The translations under genes and the position numbers were made by a program. The notes under the pieces were generated by a model. The model worked only from the letters and a program-made list of their open reading frames with translations. It made no database searches and was not told where the DNA came from. This document shows positions 25,554 through 35,530 of a stretch of 48,336 nucleotides of DNA, in pieces. Location of the stretch: contig CACZBC010000011.1 in NCBI GenBank assembly GCA_902779315.1, positions 1-48,336 on the forward strand. The letters are read 5' to 3'. Source of the DNA: an uncultured Bacteroidales bacterium (GTDB taxonomy: Bacteria; Bacteroidota; Bacteroidia; Bacteroidales; Bacteroidaceae). Each line of letters starts with the position of its first letter. Within the stretch, counting starts at the first letter, position 1.

Positions 25554-26888
25554 TTATTTTGCCAGTCTTTTTTCCGCTTCTTCTGCTTTTTCGAAGTGGA
25601 AGTTGTTCCATGTTTGCTTGAAGAGTGCGGCGATTTCCTTTGTGCAAAGATTGCCGATGCTGCCCTCGTGGGTGTGATGGACTTCTTTTTTCGGCACAAA
25701 CTTTCCGGCCTCGATGTCAAGCCCAACCTTCTTGTATGCGTCGCGGAAAGGCATTCCTTCTGCAGCCAAACGGTTCACTTCTTCGACGGAGAACATCAGG
25801 TCGTAGCGTGGGTCGTCGAGGATGTGTTCGTTTACTTCAAGTCTGGCTATGATGTAGGTGGCCATCTGCAAGCACTCTCTCAGCTCCTGGAAAGCAGGCA
25901 AGAAGACTTCCTTTATGATTTGCAGGTCGCGGAAATAGCCGCTCGGCAGGTTGTTCATGATGAGCGTAACCTGCTGAGGCAGAGCCTGAAGCTTGTTGCA
26001 TTTGGCGCGCGTCAGTTCGAAGACATCAGGGTTCTTCTTGTGCGGCATGATGCTGGAGCCAGTCGTGCACTCCTTCGGAAGCTTGATGAAACCGAAGTTC
26101 TGGCTGTTGAAGAGGCAGGCGTCGAAAGCAAGTTTGCTGACGGTTCCTGCTATTCCTGCCAAGGCGAAAGCCACGTTGCGCTCAGTCTTGCCGCGTCCCA
26201 TCTGAGCATAAACGACGTTATAATCAAGGGAATCGAAGCCCAGCAGCTCTGTTGTCATCGTTCTATTCAAAGGGAACGACGAGCCATAACCGGCGGCAGA
26301 ACCGAGAGGATTGCGGTTTGTGATGCGATATGCTGCTTGCAGGAAGACGAGGTCATCTGCTAGGCTCTCTGCATAGGCACCCAACCAAAGGCCGAAACTA
26401 CTGGGCATCGCTACTTGCAAATGCGTGTAGCCAGGCATTAAGACGTCTTTGTAACGCTCGCTTTGCTGCTGTAGTTCGCCAAAGAGACTCTTGACATCCT
26501 CTGCCACAAGGCGCAATTGCTTGCGGATGAAGAGCTTGAGGTCGACCAATACCTGGTCGTTGCGGCTGCGACCTGAATGTATCTTCTTACCGACATCACC
26601 CAATCGACGAGTGAGCATTAGCTCGACTTGCGAGTGAACGTCCTCTATGCCTTCCTCGATGACAAACTTACCAGCACGAATTTCGGCGAGAATGCTCCGA
26701 AGTTCTGCAAGCAATGCCTGCAGTTCGTCTTTCTCGAGAAGTCCTATGCTCTCAAGCATTGTGATGTGTGCCATCGAGCCAAGTACGTCGGCTTCAGCCA
26801 AATACATATCCATCTCGCGGTCGCGACCAACGGTGAAGCGCTCTATCTCCGCTGTCACCTCATATCCTTTGTCCCAAAGCTTTGCCAT
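25554..26888 (-). CDS. argH: Argininosuccinate lyase
   Basis: Cytosolic enzyme that splits argininosuccinate to arginine and fumarate, the last step of arginine synthesis. The 444 residues show HSGRSRNDQ (about 104-112), the general acid region YTHLQVA (His 156), and the signature GSSIMPHKKNP (278-287) with catalytic Ser and Lys. The length is slightly short of the usual 455-460, but the core is intact. It lies 10 bases after the SRPBCC gene and 3 bases before the lipoprotein gene. The rest of the arginine pathway is not in this window. Confidence 0.96.
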   Translation of the reverse strand: MAKLWDKGYEVTAEIERFTVGRDREMDMYLAEADVLGSMAHITMLESIGLLEKDELQALLAELRSILAEIRAGKFVIEEGIEDVHSQVELMLTRRLGDVGKKIHSGRSRNDQVLVDLKLFIRKQLRLVAEDVKSLFGELQQQSERYKDVLMPGYTHLQVAMPSSFGLWLGAYAESLADDLVFLQAAYRITNRNPLGSAAGYGSSFPLNRTMTTELLGFDSLDYNVVYAQMGRGKTERNVAFALAGIAGTVSKLAFDACLFNSQNFGFIKLPKECTTGSSIMPHKKNPDVFELTRAKCNKLQALPQQVTLIMNNLPSGYFRDLQIIKEVFLPAFQELRECLQMATYIIARLEVNEHILDDPRYDLMFSVEEVNRLAAEGMPFRDAYKKVGLDIEAGKFVPKKEVHHTHEGSIGNLCTKEIAALFKQTWNNFHFEKAEEAEKRLAK

Positions 26889-26898
26889 TGTGAGAGTA

Positions 26899-27378
26899 TT
26901 AATATGGTAAACTTGCTAACATTTGTGCGAGGCCATCAACGCCTTGCTCGAGTTTCTTGCCCACCATTTGGCGGATGAAGAAGTTCAAGTCGGCCTTGAC
27001 AGTTAGTCGCATGGCACACTCGTTCTCGCCTTGTGGAAGCAGTTGAATCCACATGTTTGCAGCAACAGGCATTCCTTCGGCAGCAAACTTGATGGTCTTG
27101 TCCGGCTCGCGTTCTATGATGCGCAGAGTGGCAGTTCCAATAGGGGTCTGACCCGAGACGGAGTCTGTGTCGAACTGCAACGAGCGCAGCTTCTCGACAA
27201 CTTGCTCCAATTGCTCAGGCGAAACCTTATCGCCTGCCTGCTGCTTGATGCGCTCCATTGCTTCAGGGTTGTCGAGTCCTTGCTGAATGACAGCCAAGTT
27301 GTTGAGGTCTGCCAATCGTTCATAGACGCGTCCAATAGGAGCGTATATCTTCTTAACTTCGCTTTTGTATTCAGTCAT
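26899..27378 (-). CDS. SRPBCC-fold (START-like) protein
   Basis: A 159-residue protein, TEYKSEVKKIYAPIGRVYERLADLNN at its start (block 2-27), with alternating strands later (GTATLRIIEREPDKTIKFAAEG, then MWIQLLPQGENECAMRLTVKADL) and a C-terminal helix. This is the polyketide-cyclase/START-like fold pattern; such proteins bind hydrophobic ligands or act as chaperones. I start at ATG 27378 and reject the longer frame to 27438, which runs into pyrE. Gaps of 10 bases on each side place it in one operon with pyrE and argH. The ligand is unknown. Confidence 0.85.
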   Translation of the reverse strand: MTEYKSEVKKIYAPIGRVYERLADLNNLAVIQQGLDNPEAMERIKQQAGDKVSPEQLEQVVEKLRSLQFDTDSVSGQTPIGTATLRIIEREPDKTIKFAAEGMPVAANMWIQLLPQGENECAMRLTVKADLNFFIRQMVGKKLEQGVDGLAQMLASLPY

Positions 27379-27388
27379 CTTGTATTTA

Positions 27389-28021
27389 CTATTTGTTCCA
27401 GTTTGCTGGGTCCTTGCGCCATTCGTGGAGAGTGGCAACGTCTTCCTCTTTGATGTAACCTGTCTTGAGGGCTTCTGCTACGACGGCTTCGTAGTTGGTG
27501 AGTGTGAGGAGTTTGACATTGGCTGCCTTGAAAGCTTCTTCTGCAACGGGGAAACCGTAAGTGTAAGATGCGACCATGCCCACCACTTCACAGCCTGCTT
27601 TCCTGAGCGCCTCGACAGCTTTGAGGCTGCTGCCGCCTGTGCTGATGAGGTCCTCGACCACCACGACCTTCATGCCCGGCTTGAGTTCGCCTTCGATGAG
27701 GTTCTCCATTCCGTGATCCTTTGGCTTGCTGCGGACATAAGCAAAGGGAAGAGAGAGCGCGTCAGCCACCAAAGCACCTTGCGCGATGGCTCCTGTGGCA
27801 ACGCCTGCCACACCTTCTGCCTCGGGGAACTGTTCCATAACGAGTCGCGTGAGCTCCACCTTGACGAAACTACGCAGGTCGGGGAAGGAGAGCGTCTTGC
27901 GGTTGTCGCAATAGAAGGGACTTTTCCAGCCGCTTGCCCATGTGAAAGGATTGCTTGGCTGTAACTTGATGGCTTTTACGCCCAGCAGCTTGGCTGCAAA
28001 GATTGATTCAACGTTGTTCAT
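27389..28021 (-). CDS. pyrE: Orotate phosphoribosyltransferase
   Basis: Converts orotate and PRPP to orotidine monophosphate in pyrimidine synthesis. It is 210 residues, with the PRPP-binding motif VVVVEDLISTGGSS (about 118-132) and an N-terminal substrate region (NPFTWASGWKSPFYCDNRK). The DLIST form of the loop is standard for PyrE. It starts 13 bases after the phosphoesterase stop and is followed by the SRPBCC gene, so transcription probably begins upstream of the phosphoesterase. Cytosolic. Confidence 0.96.
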   Translation of the reverse strand: MNNVESIFAAKLLGVKAIKLQPSNPFTWASGWKSPFYCDNRKTLSFPDLRSFVKVELTRLVMEQFPEAEGVAGVATGAIAQGALVADALSLPFAYVRSKPKDHGMENLIEGELKPGMKVVVVEDLISTGGSSLKAVEALRKAGCEVVGMVASYTYGFPVAEEAFKAANVKLLTLTNYEAVVAEALKTGYIKEEDVATLHEWRKDPANWNK

Positions 28022-28034
28022 GTCTTATCTTGTA

Positions 28035-30458
28035 TTATGTGTTAACTAGGATTTTCTTGCCGTCCTTTATGTAGAGTCCCGGCTCTTGCATACTTGCGGT
28101 GCGAGTGCCGTCGAGACGGTAGATGATGTGGCCCCTCTCTTGCTTTCCCAAAGGGGAGAACCCGGTTTCGTCGTCAATGATTGATAGGACGAGCGATTGC
28201 GAGATGGGTGTCCCTTCCACGCAAATAGCGTACTCATGCTGTCCGGCTGCAAGGCCTGTGAGTGTGATGTTTCCTTCTTCCGTATCGAGAGGCATTACAT
28301 CCTGCCAAACGCCATCTTGCTTGATGCAAAGTTTGGCTGCCAAAGCTGAATGGAGGTTGCTGAAGTGCATGACGATTTCGTCGCTTGTCTTATACTCCGA
28401 CTTGTCTGAGCGGAGTCGTGCTGGCTTTCCGATAGTGAAGAACTGGCGTTCGAAGGGCTCTGAGTAGTCGTCGGCCATGAAGTAACCCACGAAGTAGATG
28501 CCTTCTGGCAGGGGTGCAGTCCAGTTCTTTGTCCCACTAACATTGAGTGTGAGCGAACCGTTTACCTTCGTATTGTAAAGCCAAGTAGGGCACTTCACGT
28601 CCTTTGGCACGAGTCCGGCCTGATAGATGCCCACCCAGTCTTTGCTGATGTTGGGAGCGTTCGCAAACGTCACCACGACTGCATCTCCAACGTTATAGGC
28701 ACGTTTGTCGGGTTGCATGGAGAAGGTTGTGGGGTCGTAAGTTCGATTGGTTACAAAGAAAGGAATGCGAGGCGAGCACTCTGTGTAGCCTCCGTCTTGG
28801 AAGAGGACTGCAAAGTATTCCCCGACAGTCGAAACGCTGAGGCTTATTGTGCCTGCCGCAACCTCTGTATATTTATAGGCTGCTGATGTGTCGCTCGAGC
28901 CGGGTTTCTTGCCTTTGGCGTAGATGCCGAGCCAGGCTTCTGTGCCGACGGGAACACCGCTGAAGGTTGCCTGAATGCTTTCGTTCACCTTGTAGAACTG
29001 CTTGTCGAGCGAAAGAGTCGAGATGTAGGAGGCGATGGTACTGTCCACCCAGTCGGAATAGATGGGGTTGCCTTTTCCGCCAAAGCAGTTGCAGGGACGA
29101 ATGGCAAAGCGGTAGGCAAAATCTTTGGGCAGTTCGCTCTCGCCAAAGACGCAGACGACTTCGCCCTCTTCCTTGTTCTCGCCGAGGTAGCACTTAGGCG
29201 AGAAGACGCGCTTTGTGGCAGAAACGTGACGAACATCGAGCCAGTCGTATTCCACCTGAACCTCGTAATCGAAGGCACGAACACCAGCATTCTTCTTCAA
29301 GACAGTTGGGAAGTGAACCGTTACCTGCTTCTGCGAGGTGCCATAACGGTCTGAACCTGAGCCACCTGTGACGGTTACTTTTGTGCCTGCAGGGAATTGC
29401 GGAATGGGAGCCGACTTGACGCGATTCTCGAAGGAAAGCGGTTGGGTTGCAGAGATGGGCCAGGGAAGATACCAGGCCTCGCCGATAGGCTCGTCATAGA
29501 CAAACTCCCTCTTTTCGAACGTGATAGCCGAATCGTAGACGCGCATCACCATTCCCTGACGCCCATCAGATGGGTCCATCTTCTGCATCTGCGAAGGCGG
29601 TTTGGCCGACCAGTCGTCTTGATAGGTATTTTCGCGAGCCGGCATTGGGTAGAGATACTTGAGCGAGGAGGTTCCAATGCTAGTGAAACTGCCTTGCCAA
29701 AGGTCTCTGTCGTCGTCGAGAGGTGAGTGTGAGTGCCCGGAGAAAGCGACGGCATTGGGATAGTTGCTAAGCAACTTTGTGACCGTCCCGTCGTCTCTGC
29801 CCCAAGCCCAAGCGCAGTTGCAGGTGTCTTTGGGGTGTGGGTGCTGGATGTAGAAGAAGGGTTTCCCGTCGGCCGTCAGTTCGGAGTTGTGCTCTTCGAG
29901 GAAGTCGGCGAGTCCTGAGATGTGGTTCTGGTTCTCCCAATGCGCGCCAATGAAGTGGTAGCCCTTGATGGTCTTCATCCAGATGGGCTGGTAGTCTTCC
30001 TTGAAACATTGTTTCCAAGCAGCGGCAGCCTGTCTGCCGATACCTTGCGCTTGCGCCGTTTCTGCCCCGACACTACTGATGGTGCCGCCCCAGGTGTAGC
30101 CCTCCACATCGTGGTTGCCGTAGATGAAGAGTTGGGCCGTCTCTTTTCCGTCCAGACCTTTGTTGTTCGGAAAGACTTGGAACCAAGCGTCTGCCACGAC
30201 TTGTAGCTGGGGAAGAAGTCCTTGGTCGGCCATATCTCCGGCAATGATGACGCCGTCCACCTTCAGACTACGGAAGTATTCCAAGGTGTGGATGAACGTC
30301 CCAGCCGTATCTGCACCACGCAGATGGATGTCGCTCACAATGCCGATGACGAGATTGGGATTGCCCAAGGTCGCCAACGTCTCAGCAAGTGCAGGCGAAC
30401 CCAGATAGGCTGCTCCGGCAAGAACACCAGAGCGCTGAAGGAATTCTCTTCTGTTCAT
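28035..30458 (-). CDS. Exported calcineurin-like metallophosphoesterase with Ig-like repeats
   Basis: A 807-residue exported protein. The N-terminus NRREFLQRSGVLAGAAYLG is a twin-arginine-type signal. Phosphoesterase motifs: SDIHLRG (D43, H45), IIAGDMADQG (about 73-81), IYGNHDVEG, and FSGHSHSP. Three related beta-sandwich repeats follow, each starting with a LD/QPDK-x-Y-x-x-x-(E/D) strand (for example DKQFYKVNESIQATF, DKRAYNVGDAVVVTF, DKSEYKTSDEIVMHF). The end (RLDGTRTASMQEPGLYIKDGKKILV) resembles the Por-type tail. I start at ATG 30458, the start of the Tat-type signal; the frame is open to 30551 but crosses the promoter. Substrate unknown. It heads the operon with pyrE. Confidence 0.88.
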   Translation of the reverse strand: MNRREFLQRSGVLAGAAYLGSPALAETLATLGNPNLVIGIVSDIHLRGADTAGTFIHTLEYFRSLKVDGVIIAGDMADQGLLPQLQVVADAWFQVFPNNKGLDGKETAQLFIYGNHDVEGYTWGGTISSVGAETAQAQGIGRQAAAAWKQCFKEDYQPIWMKTIKGYHFIGAHWENQNHISGLADFLEEHNSELTADGKPFFYIQHPHPKDTCNCAWAWGRDDGTVTKLLSNYPNAVAFSGHSHSPLDDDRDLWQGSFTSIGTSSLKYLYPMPARENTYQDDWSAKPPSQMQKMDPSDGRQGMVMRVYDSAITFEKREFVYDEPIGEAWYLPWPISATQPLSFENRVKSAPIPQFPAGTKVTVTGGSGSDRYGTSQKQVTVHFPTVLKKNAGVRAFDYEVQVEYDWLDVRHVSATKRVFSPKCYLGENKEEGEVVCVFGESELPKDFAYRFAIRPCNCFGGKGNPIYSDWVDSTIASYISTLSLDKQFYKVNESIQATFSGVPVGTEAWLGIYAKGKKPGSSDTSAAYKYTEVAAGTISLSVSTVGEYFAVLFQDGGYTECSPRIPFFVTNRTYDPTTFSMQPDKRAYNVGDAVVVTFANAPNISKDWVGIYQAGLVPKDVKCPTWLYNTKVNGSLTLNVSGTKNWTAPLPEGIYFVGYFMADDYSEPFERQFFTIGKPARLRSDKSEYKTSDEIVMHFSNLHSALAAKLCIKQDGVWQDVMPLDTEEGNITLTGLAAGQHEYAICVEGTPISQSLVLSIIDDETGFSPLGKQERGHIIYRLDGTRTASMQEPGLYIKDGKKILVNT

Positions 30459-30479
30459 AAGCTTATTTATATGTGTGTG

Positions 30480-30487
30480 CAAAGGTA
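30480..30487 (-). promoter_or_regulatory. Candidate -7 box for the phosphoesterase-pyrE-argH operon
   Basis: On the minus strand, TACCTTTG (TAnnTTTG) lies 22 bases upstream of the ATG at 30458. The expected -33 region (a T- and C-rich run) has no TTTG. Repeat array 4 begins 47 bases further upstream. Confidence 0.6.
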
Positions 30488-30533
30488 CGAAAAAAAGGAG
30501 AATGAAGGAAGAAGAAAGAGGAAATATTTGGCT

Positions 30534-30643
30534 TAACGTGCCTAGTTGCAAAATAACTAGTGTGACGATTGCGATTTACTAGTGTGACGTTGGCGATTTA
30601 CTAGTGTGACGTTTGCGATTTACTAGTGTGACGTTTGGCAACT
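30534..30643 (-). repeat. 22-bp repeat array 4 (ACTAGT type), inverted, five units
   Basis: Units start at 30534, 30556, 30578, 30600 and 30622, each 22 bp. On the plus strand four begin ACTAGTGTGACG and end GCGATTT; read on the minus strand they match the family pattern (CACACTAGT start, TCGCAATCGT or CGCAAACGT end). The unit at 30534 is divergent (TAACGTGCC). The array lies between the ATP-grasp gene stop and the phosphoesterase promoter. It is the only one of the seven in this orientation. Confidence 0.93.
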
Positions 30644-30661
30644 TCACCAGCCATGTTTCCT

Positions 30662-31621
30662 CTAACCAAATGCTTCGACTTCTGCCGAGTAGTGTCCGTA
30701 GATGTATTCCACTACCATGCGGCCGTAGCGACCCTGTTCTGCAACGAGGCAGGAGACGAGTCCCATCGTCCAACGCCAATTGACCTCTATGCAGGGACAG
30801 ATGCCTTCCTGGGCCAACATCATGTCGATTCCGACTGGACCAGCGTAGTCGAAACGGCTCAGGCGCGCAGTCCACCAAGCCCGTATCTCTTGGAGATACT
30901 GCAAGGGAATATACTGAGCCAGCCAAGCGAGCTTCTGTTCTTCTGGAGCCACCCAATTCCCCAGGTACGCCCCTCGCTCGTTGGTGTAGAAGAGCGAAAG
31001 TCCTCTGTATTCAACTCCGCCCTTTCCATCGAGCCAGAACTCAAGGGCAAAGTCGGTCACTTTATGCAGGAACTGTTCCACAACAATACTTCCCTGAGCC
31101 TTCAGAATGCGCTTTGCCCAAGCCTTCCATTGTGGATTGTCTGTCTTCATCAAGCCCCTTCCACTACTACTCCAAGGTGATTTCAGCAAAGCCTCGCCAT
31201 ATTGGTTTACAGTTTCCTCTGCCTCCTCGATGCTCTGGCAAATGGCGGATTGGCCTGCAAGGTGTCCGTCGAGGGGCAATTCGTCTCGAAGTTCCTGCAA
31301 GAGGGAAACGGCAGTCTGTCTGTGGGAAAGTTGCCTGATTTGCTCAATCTTGTCTTGAGTGGGCAAAAGCGACGCCTGAACGCCTGCCAGCTCGAGTTGG
31401 TGACAAAGTGCAGGACTCCATCCCCAAGGCTCAATATGCGTGTCTGGAGGCAAAACCAGATGCTCTTCTCCATTCCAAACGATATCCTCCTCTTCAGCCC
31501 ACCACTGCGGAAGCCACCAAAGTTCACGCCGCATCTGCTGAATCTGAGCAGGAGCCGTATAGCCCGGATGCCCGTCAGCAAGGGCCATATCGTTCTCTGG
31601 GTTGAAGATGTAGAGCGTCAT
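30662..31621 (-). CDS. ATP-grasp-like protein
   Basis: A 319-residue cytosolic protein. LLKSPWSSSGRGL (about 144-156) looks like an ATP-grasp nucleotide loop, GSIVVEQFLHKVTDFALEFWLD like the second-subdomain strands, and GIDMMLAQEG with ICPCIEVNWRWTMG (about 270-293) like the Mg2+-binding end (Asp, Glu, Asn). Such enzymes ligate a carboxylate to an amine or a similar nucleophile through an acyl phosphate. It starts 3 bases after the GT/HIT/SpoIID gene stop, a tight pair that suggests joint function. The start NPENDMALADG is distinctive for this Bacteroidales family. Substrate unknown. Confidence 0.85.
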   Translation of the reverse strand: MTLYIFNPENDMALADGHPGYTAPAQIQQMRRELWWLPQWWAEEEDIVWNGEEHLVLPPDTHIEPWGWSPALCHQLELAGVQASLLPTQDKIEQIRQLSHRQTAVSLLQELRDELPLDGHLAGQSAICQSIEEAEETVNQYGEALLKSPWSSSGRGLMKTDNPQWKAWAKRILKAQGSIVVEQFLHKVTDFALEFWLDGKGGVEYRGLSLFYTNERGAYLGNWVAPEEQKLAWLAQYIPLQYLQEIRAWWTARLSRFDYAGPVGIDMMLAQEGICPCIEVNWRWTMGLVSCLVAEQGRYGRMVVEYIYGHYSAEVEAFG

Positions 31622-31624
31622 AGT

Positions 31625-34600
31625 TTAGGAGAGACACTTGATTTGTACGTTCGTATAGTAGTGTTTGAGGATTTGCTTGTAACTGTAACCCTGCTCTCCC
31701 ATCACGGCAGCACCTATCTGGCAAAGTCCTACACCGTGTCCCCAACCACGTCCGTGAAGGACAAATCGCTGTGGGACACCACTTCGGACATTCTTCGTCT
31801 CAACGGTAAAGGCGCTGCTCTTCAGGGTCGACGTGCTGAGCATTCGGCGAATCTCAAGTTCCTTGCCGACAACAAACTCCTTTTCCTTGCCCACAATACG
31901 CAGTTTGCTGATGTGTCCGCCAGGTCCTTTCTCCACGATTTCCATGTTGAGAATCGGTCCCAACTCCATCTTCAAATGCTTGCAAATGCGTTCGTGAATC
32001 TCTTCTTGCGAGAGCTCTTCCGTCCATTCATAGAAATCGTGCGTCTCGAGGTCATAGTCGTTGAGGACTTGTCTGAGTATCTTCTTGTCGTTCGTATTGC
32101 AGAAAGGATCCTTGACGGAACGCAGATAAGGAACCTCGATGTTTTCCCAACAATACTGATATTCGTTGGTCTGCCCGCCACAACACTTGCCGAAGCGAGT
32201 GTCGCAAATCTTTCCGTCGAACATCAAGACCTGCCCTCGAGTGGCATTCACGGCTTCTGCAACCTGCGGATTGCTTGCCCTCGTAATGCCTTGATAACGT
32301 TGGCAATGGTCGTCGGCACACACATCAAAGATGGTGTGGTCTTCCCTGTCGTACCAACGTATGCTTTCGCCCTCGCCCTTGACAAAGGAGAAGAACGGAG
32401 CCGGTCCGTCTGCCCTTTCCTGACGACGTTGCATCTGAGCATAAAGCCAACTGCGTGAAATGACTGCCGCAGCCTTCAAAAACTCGAGCGAACAACTGCT
32501 CTTCATCTCGCTACTAATCACGCTTGTCAAGTAGTCCTCTACGGGCAAGATGTTGATTGCCACAATCTTGTCCTCGTCAACTACAAGTTTGAGGATGCCG
32601 CTGAAGGTCTGCGATTCCTGCCGTTCCCAGTGAAAACTCTGACCGATAGTGACGCCATGAAGGGTGAACGAACCCTCGCCTCTGAAGGTCAGTTCCTGAT
32701 AAACATTGTCGCGCCATCGAATGCCACCTTCTGTATATTCTGCCGTTTGCTCTCCCACCACCTCATTTCCTTTTGCATGATAAGGTGTGTTCATGCAGAA
32801 ACGGATGGTTGTGTCCTTCATTATGCCGACAGAAACTTCCTGATTGATGGCTGGCATATCGTCCTTCTTGTCTTCTTCCGTAACGGATTCCTCTGGTTTG
32901 TCAGTCAGTTGTGCTATGATGGGTTTCAGAGCTTCTTGGCTGAGTGTCACTTCTTGCAGGATGGAAACGGCTTTTTCTGCTGTCAAAGCCTTGAAATCTT
33001 GCTCTCTTGGCGTGATGAAGAGGCCGCACATATCGAGTGCTCCAGGGCTTATCAGGAGCTGTTCCTCTGCTTCGGCATAGTAACAATCAGGGCGATGTTT
33101 GCTGCGAGGGAAGATGAGGGTGACGATTTCATCAGGTCGACTTGCAGTCCCCTCTTGTCGCCAACAAACGATATTCAAGCGAGGCTCAGACTCGTCTCCC
33201 TCGACAGGAAGAGCCTTATAAACGCGTTGGCAGAGGAGGCTGTCGCTTTCGGTTGGCAAACTGCGAATGACGAAAACAGGACAAGCATAACCTTCCAAGA
33301 GATATAGACCAGGTCTGCTACCCACATTGCCTGCTTCCTCCATCGAAGCCATCTGCTCGCCCGTCAGAGGATAGAGTTTGCGAAGGCCTTTCTCGTACAT
33401 CGTCCAATCGCGTTCGAGAGGCACAACGCCACGACTTCCTGCTTGCAGATGCATATGGTCAGGACATGATGCGCCACAAAGAGGGCCGTTGTAGAAGACA
33501 ATATGTTTGGGCATATCCCAAGCCATCCGACGAAGCGTGCCGAACGAGCTGTAGATGCTTTGTGGCGTATGACGTCGCATGGGAATGGTGAAGTGCTGAG
33601 GCAGGATGGGATATGGATTGACGAGTATCTGGTAGTGCTTCTCCGTCATCAGTTTGTGCTGCTCTTTCGGACGGTTATTGTCGCAAAGGAAGCACGGACG
33701 TTCGCTGATGGTTTTCTTGTCGACAGAAGCGCCTGTAGAAACGATTCGGGCAGGATTCCATTGTGCCGCAAGCGTCATTTCGCCAAAGGCAAGCTCTTTC
33801 GTCTTCACCCCTTCGTTTAGTGCCTTATATCTTTCGGCTGCTTCGTGCCATTCCTGCAGCTCCTTTTGGAAGAACTCCTCTATCTCTTCGGCTGTCACTT
33901 TATGCTGCCAAAGCAGGTTGAGTTGTTGCCGAGCCTTGATTTCGAGGGAGCGAAGGTGGTCCTTGTAGGTATTGTTCTTGTTGATTTTGTCTTGGCTGAG
34001 GGCAGCATCACTATTGCCTTCCCAACGACGGCAGAGATATACCTCGTCATAGATACGACCGATGCGATACCTGCGGCTTATCATGAGGCCAAGTGCATAA
34101 TCTTCTCCATAGCTGGTGTTTGGTATCTGAAGCTCACGAAGGACAGGCGTGAAGAAGGCACGAGGCGCGCCCAGACCGTTGATGCGCAGGGCATTGTTGC
34201 GGCCATTCTGGAGAGTCCATTCACGATGGTCGATGAGGCCTGGGGGAAGTGTGTTCAGTTGGAAGTCGCACATGCGATAGGAACCAATCACCATTGCAGC
34301 TCCCTCAGCATAGAAAGCATCCACCATCCGTTGCAAAGTCTGGGGTGAAGAGTAGAGGTCGTCGCTGTCGAGCTGTACCACGAACCGCCCTACTAAAGGA
34401 TGATGCACGGCTGTGTTCCAACAACCGCCGATGCCCAAGTCCGTGCGTTCCGGGATGATGTGGATGACGCGTTCGTCACTCGTGAACTCATCTATGGCTT
34501 CCGTTGTGCCGTCAGTAGAGCCGTTGTCTACCACGATGAGATTGAAGGGGAACGTAGTTTCCTGCTCCAGCACAGAGCGAATGGCATCGCGAATGGTGCG

Positions 34601-35332
34601 CTCACGATTGCGGACAGGAATGACGACAGAAGCCTCCACAGCAAACTCGCCCTCGCTGAAGTTCACCTCGTCATACTCGTCGCCATGCAGATAAGCGTTC
34701 AGGGCCCTCAGATGACGCGTGCAAGCCCGTTCCATCTCTACTTGACGACTGCGATTGCGAGGGTCGACATAATCGAACTGCTTCTGTCCGCTCAGTCTCG
34801 TATCGTGCTCCACCTCGGTATAGAGGAACTCATCCACATGCAGGGGCAACTGCTTACGGCTGATGAAAAGTCTGAGGTCGTAGAGAGCCGCAAACTGATA
34901 ATTGTGCAAGTTTTCCTGAGCGACATATTCCTTCAGCACTTCAGTACGGAAGAGCAGCACAGAGCCGAGTTGGAAATCATCGCGAACAGAACCGAGTTGG
35001 TAGTCAATAAGGGGCATCGCTTGCCGCTCTCCATTTGGTGTAAGCGTGTAGTGGTCTGCATAGAGCATCAAGGCTTGACTGTCCTCAGCGATAGTGAGGA
35101 ATCGGGTGAGGGCGTGATAGCCGAGTTGCAAGGTGTCGTACTTACAATATAATAATGTGTAAGGTGCCGTTGCCGTTTCTGCAATAAAACGTATGGTCTT
35201 GGTGTTGCCAGGACCCTCTTCCCGCAGGAAGTTCACGCTCTGCACATTCTCGTCAGCCTTCAGGCTCTCCAGCGTTTCCCTGACCTGTTCGTCGCTCTGC
35301 CAAGGGATGAAGCAATCGATACAATTTACCAT
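31625..35332 (-). CDS. Glycosyltransferase 2 / HIT-like / SpoIID fusion protein
   Basis: A 1235-residue fusion. Residues 1-220 resemble a second, degenerate GT2-like fold ([10 protein letters not shown] at the start). Residues about 233-470 are a family-2 glycosyltransferase ([27 protein letters not shown] near 322-325). Residues about 540-800 carry CFLCDNNRP (about 548) and [10 protein letters not shown] (about 625), the HxHxQ signature of the GalT/Ap4A-phosphorylase branch of HIT-like proteins; I think this is DUF4922. Residues about 838-1235 are a SpoIID/LytB domain ([30 protein letters not shown]). SpoIID of spore formers is a peptidoglycan lytic enzyme. No signal peptide is visible at the N-terminus. 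Paired with the ATP-grasp gene. Function unknown. Confidence 0.9.
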   Translation of the reverse strand: MVNCIDCFIPWQSDEQVRETLESLKADENVQSVNFLREEGPGNTKTIRFIAETATAPYTLLYCKYDTLQLGYHALTRFLTIAEDSQALMLYADHYTLTPNGERQAMPLIDYQLGSVRDDFQLGSVLLFRTEVLKEYVAQENLHNYQFAALYDLRLFISRKQLPLHVDEFLYTEVEHDTRLSGQKQFDYVDPRNRSRQVEMERACTRHLRALNAYLHGDEYDEVNFSEGEFAVEASVVIPVRNRERTIRDAIRSVLEQETTFPFNLIVVDNGSTDGTTEAIDEFTSDERVIHIIPERTDLGIGGCWNTAVHHPLVGRFVVQLDSDDLYSSPQTLQRMVDAFYAEGAAMVIGSYRMCDFQLNTLPPGLIDHREWTLQNGRNNALRINGLGAPRAFFTPVLRELQIPNTSYGEDYALGLMISRRYRIGRIYDEVYLCRRWEGNSDAALSQDKINKNNTYKDHLRSLEIKARQQLNLLWQHKVTAEEIEEFFQKELQEWHEAAERYKALNEGVKTKELAFGEMTLAAQWNPARIVSTGASVDKKTISERPCFLCDNNRPKEQHKLMTEKHYQILVNPYPILPQHFTIPMRRHTPQSIYSSFGTLRRMAWDMPKHIVFYNGPLCGASCPDHMHLQAGSRGVVPLERDWTMYEKGLRKLYPLTGEQMASMEEAGNVGSRPGLYLLEGYACPVFVIRSLPTESDSLLCQRVYKALPVEGDESEPRLNIVCWRQEGTASRPDEIVTLIFPRSKHRPDCYYAEAEEQLLISPGALDMCGLFITPREQDFKALTAEKAVSILQEVTLSQEALKPIIAQLTDKPEESVTEEDKKDDMPAINQEVSVGIMKDTTIRFCMNTPYHAKGNEVVGEQTAEYTEGGIRWRDNVYQELTFRGEGSFTLHGVTIGQSFHWERQESQTFSGILKLVVDEDKIVAINILPVEDYLTSVISSEMKSSCSLEFLKAAAVISRSWLYAQMQRRQERADGPAPFFSFVKGEGESIRWYDREDHTIFDVCADDHCQRYQGITRASNPQVAEAVNATRGQVLMFDGKICDTRFGKCCGGQTNEYQYCWENIEVPYLRSVKDPFCNTNDKKILRQVLNDYDLETHDFYEWTEELSQEEIHERICKHLKMELGPILNMEIVEKGPGGHISKLRIVGKEKEFVVGKELEIRRMLSTSTLKSSAFTVETKNVRSGVPQRFVLHGRGWGHGVGLCQIGAAVMGEQGYSYKQILKHYYTNVQIKCLS

Positions 35333-35363
35333 TTTGTTCTTTTACGATTTACAATTTGCTTTG

Positions 35364-35394
35364 CAAATTTACAAAAAAAAGGTAAAGAAACAAA
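35364..35394 (-). promoter_or_regulatory. Bacteroidetes-type promoter of the GT/HIT/SpoIID operon
   Basis: On the minus strand a -33 TTTG (35394-35391) is followed after 19 bp by TAAATTTG (35371-35364), a near-perfect consensus. The ATG lies 32 bases downstream. Repeat array 5 starts 49 bases upstream of the -33 box. Confidence 0.87.
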
Positions 35395-35442
35395 ATAACT
35401 TAATCGAAATAACGAATCTTGATACATTTTGCCCTAAAACGT

Positions 35443-35530
35443 AACGTGGTTAAATTGCAAACGTAACGTGTTATGTTGGCCATTTTAACGTGTTATGATT
35501 GCAAACATCACGTGTTACGCCAACCATTTT
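35443..35530 (+). repeat. 22-bp repeat array 5 (AACGTG type), four units
   Basis: Units start at 35443, 35465, 35487 and 35509. The first three begin AACGTG and the fourth CACGTG; second halves alternate TTGCAAACGT/TTGCAAACAT with a variant ending CCATTTT. It lies just upstream of the GT/HIT/SpoIID promoter, at one end of the 613-bp gene-free stretch. Confidence 0.92.

Noticed and set aside
30459-30551. Longer N-terminus for the phosphoesterase (start 30551)
   Set aside because: It would overlap the -7 box and array 4, and would bury the Tat-type signal 31 residues inside the protein.
31202-32458. 418-codon plus-strand frame across the ATP-grasp/SpoIID junction
   Set aside because: It lies antisense to two well-supported genes and shows no domain; it comes from codon bias on the opposite strand.
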